A stretch of DNA of 64,000 bases, from NCBI GenBank assembly GCA_012845835.1, contig JABAKD010000018.1, positions 5,477,279-5,541,278 on the forward strand, given 5' to 3'. Shown here piece by piece: positions 56,501 through 64,000 of the stretch. The DNA is from Undaria pinnatifida. Its lineage: Eukaryota > Sar > Phaeophyceae > Laminariales > Alariaceae. Within the stretch, counting starts at the first letter, position 1, and the number at the start of each line of letters is the position of its first letter. The notes beneath the pieces were generated by a model. That model did not search any database, was not told the DNA's origin, and saw nothing but the letters and a program-made list of their open reading frames with translations. The translations under genes were made by a program, and so were the position numbers.

Positions 56501-59500
56501 TCGGTATACCGAGCGTACTGGAAGATGCTTGGGGGCCGGGGTGTGTGTGGCTTGGAGTGCTGCCTGGAGCCAAAGCTCCAAGGGATGACGTCACAATGTG
56601 GTGGAATCGGGTTGATATCGTGCCAAACGTACCGACGTGTCCCGGTACCGGGTTGATGTCGTACCGATCTTACCGAAGTGTCCGGTACCGGTATCGACGT
56701 TGTACCGGTACCGGCTCCGGTACATACGTGCATACCGGTACCGCCGGTACCGGTATTGATGTCGTACCGAACTTACCGAATTGTCCGGTACCGGTATTGA
56801 TATCGAACTTACCGAAATGTACGATACCGGTATTGACGTCGCACCGAACATACCGAAGTGTCCGGTACCGGTATGGATGTCGTACCGAACTCACCGAAGT
56901 TTCCGGTACCGGTATTGACGCCGTACCGAACATACCTAAGTGTCGGGTACCGGTAATACCGGCGGTATATATCGCCGGTACGCCTCGGTACGTACCGTAC
57001 CGAACACACACACCCTTGAAGTATTATCAATACTAACAATCGTAGAAACTGTAATACTATACATACTTCATCCTAGGCAGTACGCTGTCATGATTCGTCA
57101 GCGCTAATAGCAGTATATTAAATACATACAGCAGTAGTAAAACATTACCAAAATCAGGACGCGTGCTACAATAGAAGTACGAGCTGGGCCAGCCAAGTAA
57201 CTGCCAGGGACGTAGATTGGCCATGCCCTGCTCACCTTTACGTATTCAGGCCATTTCTTATGCAGTCGGATTTGTCAGTCGAAAAGGGCCTTTTTCGACT
57301 GAAGCCCCAATCGGGCTTTCTTACGCAGCCGAAAAAGGGCTTTTTTGACTCAACTTTTTTCGACTGAGAATTCCGACTGGCGGATCCAGTCGAAAAACTC
57401 AGTCGAAAAAGTTTTACACGTGTTTTTTGAACCGATCGCATCGCTCATCCCACCACCAAACACACACGGCCACACGGCCACACGGCCACACGGCCACACA
57501 CCCATACCAAGTACCACACGGCAGTATCATGCAAGGCGCTGACGCTGGCTTGGCTATCCCAGCTGTTGCTTCTCGCAGCACGTCAGCGTGGCGCATTCCT
57601 AGTTTTGCTCGCCAGCAGCGTGTATCACACGACGGCAGCAGCGCGCGGTCTCGATCCCATGCTGCCAACAACGGCTGCGGCTGTTGTGGATTTGGCGGCT
57701 CTCGGCTGAGTGCAACTCCACGAACGTAGCTTTGGCGGCTTTCGGCTAAGCTCAAAGCCACCAACTCGCTGGGACGAGGGTTCGCCGAGCCGTTGCTCGC
57801 GGAGAAAGCGCGAAGCACAGAGCTGCCAACCGATTTCGACTGCTGTACAGCAGTACTCCCTCACACCAACCACCTCTAGGAAGAGCACAAAAACTATAAA
57901 ATCGACTCGACTGACGATAAGAAGGACCAGAAGAATCCAGTCGAAAAGGGCCGTTTTCGACTGGCGGAATCCGACTGCATAAGAAATGGCCTCAGATGTG
58001 ATTTTTTTGACACAATGTTGATGATGTACCAACCGACAAATGGAAAGTCTTTTTTTTTTTTTCTTGTCCGAGAGATATGGCCGATATTGCGATCGGAAAA
58101 AAACACAAAAGCGCCCATAACTTGCATAAAAAACGAAGAAAAAAAAAAGCCCGGCTTTCTGTTTGTGTGCACGTGCAGTTCAAATACGTCGTTAAATTTC
58201 AGATAGAAAATCTCAAAATTAAGCGGGGCATCGCAGAAATGTCATTTTCGCCGTTTTTGGTCGAAAACACTTGACCTATATATCGAGTCGAGTTTTGGTC
58301 ATATCTTTTGATAAGTGGCGAATAGGGCAATGAACCTTATGTCGATGTTTTTCAAGAGTCTTCAGCATTGTTTCCGCCAAATTTCACCTTGATCGACAAC
58401 GACGATTTTTATACGAATGTAGTTTGGAAAAGGTGGTACTTTTGAGTTTTCGCGGATATCTCACCGAGATCGATTCGGAAAAAGCAAAGCCTTAGAATTT
58501 GTCATACACTTTCTTTTCTGCATGTGCAATGAGGTGTCAGGGGCAGCCCTTCCAATTTTCAAGTCCTAACTCGTACAAGCGGTGGCGCTACGAGAGCTTT
58601 CGGAAAAGCCTTCGAAAAAAAAAAGTTCGTACTTGTGCGCGGTATTCCGCCGCATAAAACGGTCTTCAACCCAGTTTCATACACACTCAAAACAAGTATA
58701 TTTTCAGACCCTCTGGTCATTTTTGTCAAATAGCGCCCGAGCAGGTGGCCACGTGGTGCTGCGTATGCACGACGATTAGCCGATTTTACAGCGATGCAAT
58801 TAGTTGTACCTAATTTGCAGTGTTCACAAGATACGACTGTAAGAACCTTTATCCGTTCATATGCTGGCCCAGCTCGTAGCCCTTGTAGAAAAAGTACATG
58901 TTCTGAACGCCGGCGTTCCTGAACCCAAAACGGTCGGAAACTCATTCTCGTCTTGCAAAGATTAGCTTTTTGGTGTACCTAGGCCATGGTTTTGGTCATG
59001 GGGTTGCACGTTCTTAAAGGCTTACTCAAAAACAGCTTTAGCCTCAAAATAAACAAAAAAAAACTCCTCAAGTGGTCAGGAGCCTCAGAACACACACATG
59101 GCGCACTCTTACCGTCGAACGCGTCACAGTAGTGATGACCGTACCAATACATATACCAGGTATATTTAGAAAAAAAATGAAAAAGGGTCAGCTGTGAGTC
59201 CGACCGACGGGTGGTTGAAACTCAACTTTGCACGCTGCGTGAAACGTCACACACACTCACTGGGCGTGCATGTGCTACGTTCCATTTGCAGCACGGTGTT
59301 TGTGAATTACATCTACGATATGATTGCTGACATACACATATACACACTGCCATCCGATGATCGCGGCACGAGCTTCAACATCGATCCAACACGCCCCACC
59401 TTTTTTCCCGTCTCCACAGCTCCCGCCTGCAGCACAGCCGCCCTGGCGCACTCCAAAAACCTTGGCGGCAAAAGATCACCGAAGGCAGGTTATTTTTTTT

Positions 59501-62401
59501 CAAGACGCGTGTTACGATCGAGGTGGCTCTTTCCGGCTGTTGGTTTTCTGGATGGAGGAGATCCTTCTTAACCCAAGATCGTTCGGAAATGCGCTTTCAT
59601 TTTTCTTTCCTTTTCTTGCAATGACTATCGTTGTGTACCGAGGCCAATGATTGTTTTTTCATCCGGTCAGCAGTTTATTTTGTCGCCAAAACAGTTTTTG
59701 GGAGAGGTCTCGAAAGCTCTCAAATTGAGGGGTGGTATTGAGAAAAAAATTGGTTCGTCTCTATCGTAGCTCGCGTCTTCACTTCGCTTGCTACAAGCAC
59801 AGCGAACCAAAAAACACGAGTAAGGACTCATCCCACCCGAGGGGTCGCCCCGGTGGCGTATCAGGTTATCCTCGAGCCTGGTATAGGTCAGTTTCGTGAG
59901 TTCGAGCCCCGCCGAGAGCATAGTCGTATACATTCGTTGGGACTTTTTCTTGTGCACAAATTGACTTGCGGAAAGCGCGAGAGCGTGAGGTAGCAACATT
60001 CGATGAAAAATCGACGAGCGGTGGGATTGCTGAACCCTATGCGCGATAAAAAGTTGAAGGCAAGGACCGGGGGGGAGAAAGGGACGACACCTGTGACCAC
60101 TACTTGTCCAGAAGCTGAAAAGTATAATTGTGAGAATAAAAAAAAAAAATGGGTGCACCAGATTCTAAGAATTTTCTGGTCTCCTACCATGAGGAGCTAT
60201 TTTACGGAGACCCGCTGTTAGCAGGAGCGATTATCATTAAAAAAGGGGGGCCAAAAAAAGCCCTCATGTTTGTTGACAAGCGTTTGATTCAGGCATCTTT
60301 TGTTGGCCGGTCTTACCATCTATACAGAGCCTCAATCAAACACAGTCGTAACGTAAGAGAGCTCGTCTGAAAGGTGGTGATATATATATTTTTCTTTGTG
60401 TGTGATTTCATCCTGTTAACAATGGATCTCCATACAATAGCAGCTCAATATCTCACCACGAAACATGACTTTGGGGGCAACAATCGTTCGCGCAATCCGA
60501 CCCAAAACTGCTACCAGATATGCGCTAGTCCATAAAACAAATGCACTCAACAAAGTATCTAAGACCAGCATCAGGTGGTTCCTCACTTGAGGACTTCAAC
60601 CGCCCCGAAAAAAAACGCTTTACCCACAAAGTGCAAACCTTACCGCACTATAGAGGGGTGACTCTAAGTTGGGTCTTATCAACCAATCAATCAACCAACC
60701 AACCAACCAACCAACCAAACCAACCAAACCAACCAACCAACCGAACCAACCGAACCAACCAAACCAACCAACCAACCAACCGCCCAACCAACCAACCTGG
60801 GCTTGAGCTCGGCATCGTCCTCCAGTATCAGCACCGCATCGGGGTGTACTTCGGGCATGAAGGGGGCCAGCAGACCGTCCTTATGCCTGAGTTACAGGCA
60901 TGCAGGCACACAAGCACACGTACCGCGCGTTCTTAAGAGCAACAGCCTCAAAGGTCAAGGCTATATGTACGGCAGGGGTGTTACTACAGCAAAGGCCCCC
61001 CGATAAGGCGGTATCCCGATATAAGGCGGTCAAAATCGCTTGGCACGAAGACGACACAGCAGAGGTCCCCCGATAAGGCGGTATCCCTACATAAGGCGGT
61101 ATCCCGATATAAGGCGGTCAACATCGCTTGGCACGAAGACGACACAGCAGGGGTCCTTGGATAAGGCGGTATCCCTATAAAAGGCGGTATCCCGATATAA
61201 GGCGGTCAATATCGCTTGGCGATACTGGGGAACCGCACTCATAACCTACTTGTAGAACGAATAAGGCGAATTTCCTCAATAAGGCGGCCATATTGCTCTG
61301 GCACACCACCGTCTTACTGGGAGATCCCTGCTGTATAAGGAAAATATCAGGTCACTATTCACTATGCCGGTCGCCCCGATGGCGTATCAGGTTATCCTCG
61401 AGCCTGGTGTAGGCCAGTTTCGTGAGTTCGAATCCCCCCGAGAGCATACTCGTATAAATTCGTGGGAGCTTTTTTCCCGTGCACAACCTGACTTGCGGAA
61501 AACGCGAGAGCGTGAGTTAACAACAAATATTCGATGAAAAATCGACGAGTAGTGGGATTACTGAACCCTATGCGCGAAAAAAATTGAAGGCAAGGACCGG
61601 GGGGGGAGAAAGGACGACACCTGTGGCCACGGCTTCTCCAGAAGCTCGAAAGTAGAAGTGTGCGAAAAAAAAAGAAAAAAAAATCAGGTCAAAGACAAGG
61701 GCTACAGCAGGGGTCCCCCAGTACGGCGGTGGTGTGCCAGAGCAACATGATCGCCTTATAGAGGGAAGCCGCCTTATTCACTCCAGGTAACTAGTACAAC
61801 TCGCCAAGCGGGACAAGTGATTTCAACCGCCTTATATCGGGACACCGCCTTATAGGGATACCGCCGTATTGGAGGACCCTTACTGCTGTACCCCACTTCT
61901 TTTCAAGATGTTGAGCTTGCCCGTCATTTTTTTTTTCGGTTTCAGAACATGTACCGCCACCATGGGATTGGGTATTTGCTTCTTATGCTTCGCCCAAGAA
62001 AATATGTTATACGTCCACCTTTGAGCGAGTTTTACAGCCGATGGCGTGAGTCCGATGGCGTGAGTGGCCTCTACTCGGCAGTGAAAAATGCGGCAACAAT
62101 ACCATTCATATGTATAATGTGTGATCCTACGGACTAAGCTATCAACTGGTTTCAGCTATGAATAGTCGGTGTTACTTGCCGGATTGCTTGCGCGGGGGGC
62201 AATTATTTTTCTTCGGCTTTTACATGAGTTTTGTCCCCCCTTATATCGCCTTTACAGCTGGGAACCCCTTTTTGGGACAAATTTACTTGGAATTAGTATA
62301 GGAAGCGGATTTGGGGCTCCAAAGAGGTCCGCCTGCGACACCCCCGGGGTTTCAAGCCTGCCACATCCCGAAGGGAAACCTTGGATACAACTGCAGTAAA
62401 T

Positions 62402-62474
<73 letters not shown>

Positions 62475-63577
62475 CTAATAGTAATATATAAAACCGTAGC
62501 CTTGTCCTAGCAAATATTTTCACATATGTGGGCGTTTTCATGACCATAAACGTAGTTTTCTTTTTTTTCCCCGATAACAAACGAGGATCATTGGGGGAAG
62601 ATATGGTAGCATGCTACTCGAACGCTCGTTACCCAGCAGAAAGCACGAACAAAAGGGGGGGTGGAACGAGAACGGGTATCAGGGAAGGAGAACGGGCATC
62701 AGCCTAGTTACAAAGCACGCAATACCGTACACCGCACGTTAGAAAAACATACAAGAACGAACCGGAATATCTCACAACGGTAAACACAGACTTATCGAAA
62801 CATCATTCCAACGCCCATCGCTGGTGCTAACAGCATCGCCATCACCCCCTCGTAGTCTCACCGCTGCCAGAGGTTCGCGTGGCTCGAAGCGCAAGCCCTT
62901 TCGGACGAGGTCATGGCGATCGTCCGACCCTGAGGACAGTCGGGGTCGTGCCTTGGGAAGGGGGGGACGCGAGTTATGGGGAAAGGGGGGGGGGGGGGGT
63001 ACGGTTAGCGGTACGGGGAAGCGGGGAGGGAGGGTGGGGGGGGCGGGGGGGACAGGAGGGGTACGGGTAGGGGTACGGAGGAGGGGGGGGGGGGGTTACT
63101 CAGTTTGTGCATGGCTGTAGTCGTATGACCATAGACCCTCGCATCCCTACTATGTCGGGACGGAGCACGTCGGGTTTTTACCAACCAGGCAGACATTGCT
63201 TGCACCGGGGGGGGGCGGGGGGGGGGGGGGGGTATGGGTAGGGGTACGGGGAAGGGGGGGGGAGGACGGAGGGATGGGGGGGCAGAGGGTGAGGGTGGGG
63301 TAGGGGTACGGGGGAGGGCCAGGGGTGGAGGGAAGGGGGGAGGGATTAATACTGGAGAGCGCGGGGAGACTGGAACGCGCCCGACTGAGCGTGAATACAA
63401 AAAGCGTCAAACGACAAACTACAAGACCAACAACAACTAATAACAGCGGCAGCAACAACAGCCACAACAACAACAAACAACAACAACAACAACAACAACA
63501 AAAACAACAACAACAGCAACAGCAACAGCAACACCAACAACAACAACAACAACAACAGCAACAGCAACAGCAACAGC

Positions 63578-63614
<37 letters not shown>

Positions 63615-63769
63615 CTCACATCGTGTTCAGCTCCGAGTCCCAGGTGAAAGCGACCTGCTTCTCGCTCACCGCCCTCCCCCCAGACTCTTCCACCACCTTC
63701 CCATCAACGGCCGCATGCCGGTAAAGCCACACCCCCTCCCTTCGCGCCCTATCCCTCGCCACCGACCAC
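52489..63769 (-). CDS. Glycosyltransferase family 25 (LPS/collagen galactosyltransferase-like), 5' end outside window
   Basis: Exons 63769-63620, 62951-62862, 60886-60797, 59460-59400, 54237-54185 and 53143-52489 keep phase throughout. GT25 enzymes transfer a sugar (often galactose) from UDP-sugar, and eukaryotic members act in the secretory pathway. Family signatures appear in order: RW...GV-x-x-x-RHAAVDGK, FTWDSELN, RTIAMTSSERACASSH, VLILEDDAEL (the metal-binding acidic motif), NWDIIYLGH, and TFAWCLHAYILTREGAEKL near the end. The N-terminal strand (INLDRR-type motif) and any signal peptide must lie right of the window. An Ala/Thr-rich stretch of about 100 aa interrupts the domain between NWDIIYLGH and HAY. 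Acceptor sugar and acceptor protein are unknown. Confidence 0.85.
53390..53770 (+). repeat. Direct repeat around an AT dinucleotide tract, with 19-bp x3 minisatellite
   Basis: Two copies share CAGATCCCCGA, GTGATCTGCACGA(C/T)ATAG and TCATGT(T/C)TGCCGA. (AT)n lies at 53542-53571. CACGGCTCTCGCGCGCATG occurs three times at 53671-53725. Confidence 0.85.
54185..54237 (-). CDS. GT25 exon E (WDIIYLG)
   Basis: A 53-bp exon encoding KNNYGLHKNWDIIYLGH plus two bases. Acceptor CTGCAG, donor GTGAGG, phase 0/2. (W/Y)D-(I/L)-I-(Y/F)-L-G is the next conserved GT25 strand. Confidence 0.8.
54570..54800 (+). repeat. GACCC-type array 3 (mixed orientation)
   Basis: GGGTCGGGTCAGG blocks followed by CCTGACCCGACCCGACCCG form a palindrome. 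Opening CACGGGTCATGCATGACTCG resembles the start of the 11488 array. Confidence 0.8.
55556..55962 (+). repeat. ACCGGT-rich 41-bp tandem array 1
   Basis: Units of GTACCGAACTTACCGAAGTG then TCCGGTACCGGTATTGATGTC. It ends in GGCGGTATATCCCGCCGG. Confidence 0.92.
56150..56420 (-). pseudogene. Unassigned coding-like fragment inside GT25 intron D-E
   Basis: One frame reads VYNPLTGDVYELPAETIKAV, then GFPVPAGFRREG and ASFMYSVGVYVETIDEKTAP before TGA, with mostly G/C third positions. Another frame just upstream reads PAVEVIDVAAEKQAVLVILP, so a coding sequence may continue across a frame break near 56330. I recognise no family. The opposite strand also has a GC3-rich open frame bracketed by CAG and GTGAGC, so the strand is uncertain. 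It does not fit GT25 phase or motifs. Confidence 0.35.
56615..57004 (+). repeat. ACCGGT-rich 41-bp tandem array 2
   Basis: Same unit as array 1. It ends in the palindrome-like GGCGGTATATATCGCCGG. 650 bp separate the arrays. Confidence 0.92.
57249..57992 (+). mobile_element. Foldback/TIR element C, copy 2
   Basis: GGCCATTTCTTATGCAGTCG and CGACTGCATAAGAAATGGCC are perfect 20-bp inverted ends. CAGTCGAAAAA subrepeats fill both flanks, and a CACACGGC repeat lies at 57463-57497. Same layout as 42869-43630. Confidence 0.9.
57993..59130. other. Intronic; no exon seen; MITE-like right end at 59060-59128
   Basis: AT-rich sequence in the large GT25 intron is bounded right by CTCAAGTGGTCAGGAGCCTC ... 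TTACCGTCGAACGCGTC. It resembles the 4660-4741 end. Confidence 0.5.
59400..59460 (-). CDS. GT25 exon D
   Basis: A short exon encoding (R)FLECARAAVLQAGAVETGKK, phase 2/0, with acceptor GCCAAG and donor GTGGGG. FLE-x-x-x-x-x-L directly after LEDDAELKPR is the usual GT25 helix. A MITE-A copy ends 43 bp upstream of the acceptor. Confidence 0.72.
59504..59777 (+). mobile_element. MITE-A copy
   Basis: GACGCGTGTTACGATCGAGG and TCTCTATCGTAGCTCGCGTC ends. The interior has TCTTAACCCAAGATCGTTCG, ATCGTTGTGTACCGAGGCC and TTTTTTCATCCGGTCAGCAG. Confidence 0.9.
59843..60149 (+). mobile_element. tRNA-derived SINE, copy 1
   Basis: The head GGTCGCCCCGGTGGCGTATC contains an A-box-like GTGGCGTATCAGG. The B-box is GAGTTCGAGCCCCGCC. 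A body of about 215 bp ends in GAATAAAAAAAAAAA. Confidence 0.88.
60685..60800 (+). repeat. ACCA tetramer array
   Basis: (AACC)n directly abutting the donor of GT25 exon C, with AACCG variants. Confidence 0.9.
60797..60886 (-). CDS. GT25 exon C (LEDD motif)
   Basis: The split Arg leads into HKDGLLAPFMPEVHPDAV then LILEDDAELKP. LEDDAE is the acidic donor/metal motif. Acceptor TAACTCAG, donor GTTGGT at the edge of an ACCA/TTGG repeat, phase 2/2. Confidence 0.9.
60974..61894 (+). mobile_element. TIR element with ATAAGGCGGT subterminal repeats, host of SINE copy 2
   Basis: The left AGCAAAGGCCCCCCGATAAG, GCGGTATCCCGATATAAGGC is matched by the inverted right CGCCTTATATCGGGACACCG and TACTGCTGTACCCC. 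Three tandem blocks on the left share GATAAGGCGGTATCCC and GCTTGGCACGAAGACGAC. No transposase. Confidence 0.75.
61369..61683 (+). mobile_element. tRNA-derived SINE, copy 2
   Basis: GGTCGCCCCGATGGCGTATC head, GAGTTCGAATCCCCCCGAG B-box and AAAGAAAAAAAA tail. ATCAGGTCA flanks it at 61346-61354 and 61683-61691, a likely target-site duplication. Confidence 0.9.
62401..62474 (+). repeat. CAA trinucleotide array
   Basis: Pure (CAA)n of about 24 units in the GT25 intron B-C. Confidence 0.98.
62862..62951 (-). CDS. GT25 exon B (SERACASSH)
   Basis: The split Met is followed by HDPDCPQG and RTIAMTSSERACASSHANLW. MT-x-x-ERACA-x-SH is diagnostic for GT25. Acceptor CCCAAG, donor GTGAGA, phase 2/2. Confidence 0.9.
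63090..63230 (+). repeat. C-tailed dispersed repeat (copy d), truncated in a G-run
   Basis: GTTTGTGCATGGCTGTAGTC to CAGACATTGCTTGCACC, over 95% identical by eye to copy b although 41 kb away. It is flanked on both sides by G-runs, and lies in the GT25 intron A-B. Confidence 0.85.
63456..63613 (+). repeat. CAA/CAG trinucleotide array
   Basis: (CAA)n with CAG blocks, abutting the donor of GT25 exon A by a few bases. Poly-Gln/Leu/Val frames are artefacts. Confidence 0.96.
63620..63769 (-). CDS. GT25 exon A
   Basis: It encodes (R)WSVARDRARREGVW, LYRHAAVDGKVVEES and AVSEKQVAFTWDSELNT. A pyrimidine-rich tract leads to acceptor GAAAAG|G, and the donor is AT|GTGAGT. Phase is 2 in and 2 out. R-x-x-AVDG and WDSxLN are GT25 hallmarks. 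Exons upstream are beyond the window or unrecognised in 63770-64000. Confidence 0.82.
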
Positions 63770-63789
63770 CTTTTCCAGACACGCCCAGA

Positions 63790-64000
63790 GAGGAGGGGAG
63801 GGGGGAAGGGAGAGGGTGGGGGTAAAAATATAAGTGAAAGGGACGGGAACGAAGGAGAAAGGGGGAGGTGGGGGGAGAGGGGGAGCGGGACGGGAAAGGG
63901 GGAGGAGGAGAGGGGAGGGGAGGGAGGGATTGATGGCGGGGGGGTGGGGTAGGGGGGGATAGGGGTAAGGGTGAAAGAGGAAGGAACTAGGGAGGGGAAC
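63790..64000. other. Purine-rich intron sequence upstream of GT25 exon A
   Basis: GGGGA-rich on the plus strand, so a long pyrimidine tract precedes the exon A acceptor on the coding strand. No exon seen. Confidence 0.55.

Overview
The window looks like nuclear DNA of a photosynthetic stramenopile, plausibly brown-alga-like. It encodes a fucoxanthin-chlorophyll (FCP/LHC) protein whose presequence carries an ASAF plastid-targeting motif. Its genes are cut into short exons with GT(G/A)-AG borders by large repeat-filled introns. The lineage below stramenopile is inference. Nearly all long open frames in the window are translations of microsatellites or repeats and are not genes.

Three split genes could be assembled by hand, all on the minus strand and head to tail. 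(1) A GT25-family glycosyltransferase runs from beyond the right edge: 6 exons between 63769 and 52489, with its 5' end outside the window. (2) An FCP/LHC protein of 240 aa has two exons (50760-50248 and 38049-37840) separated by a 12.2-kb intron. (3) A threonine/serine dehydratase with a C-terminal ACT domain and a mitochondrial-type presequence has 12 exons from 30892 to 12501, about 472 aa. Every junction listed keeps frame and phase and joins family-conserved motifs. The three genes do not form an obvious pathway: cell-surface or secretory glycosylation, plastid light harvesting and mitochondrial amino-acid catabolism. A further coding-like fragment at 56.15-56.42 kb is unassigned and probably broken.

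The rest is repeat landscape. It contains long tandem arrays: an 11-bp unit at 3.1-4.1 kb, an 8-bp unit at 5.0-5.4 kb, GACCC arrays at 10-12 and 54.6 kb, GGGTT at 16.6 kb, GGTTT at 19.3 kb, TTG at 51.2 kb, and two ACCGGT-rich 41-bp arrays at 55.6-57.0 kb. At least six non-autonomous element families with terminal inverted repeats occur, one nested inside another. A tRNA-derived SINE has three good copies, one caught inside a repeat whose empty version is also present. A poly(C)/poly(G)-associated repeat has accompanied duplication of part of a dehydratase exon.

Layout: 0-12.5 kb, no confident gene, repeats and tandem arrays; 12.5-30.9 kb, dehydratase gene; 30.9-37.8 kb, intergenic repeats; 37.8-50.8 kb, FCP gene, mostly intron; 50.8-52.5 kb, intergenic, with decayed copies of the glycosyltransferase 3' end; 52.5-64 kb, glycosyltransferase gene.
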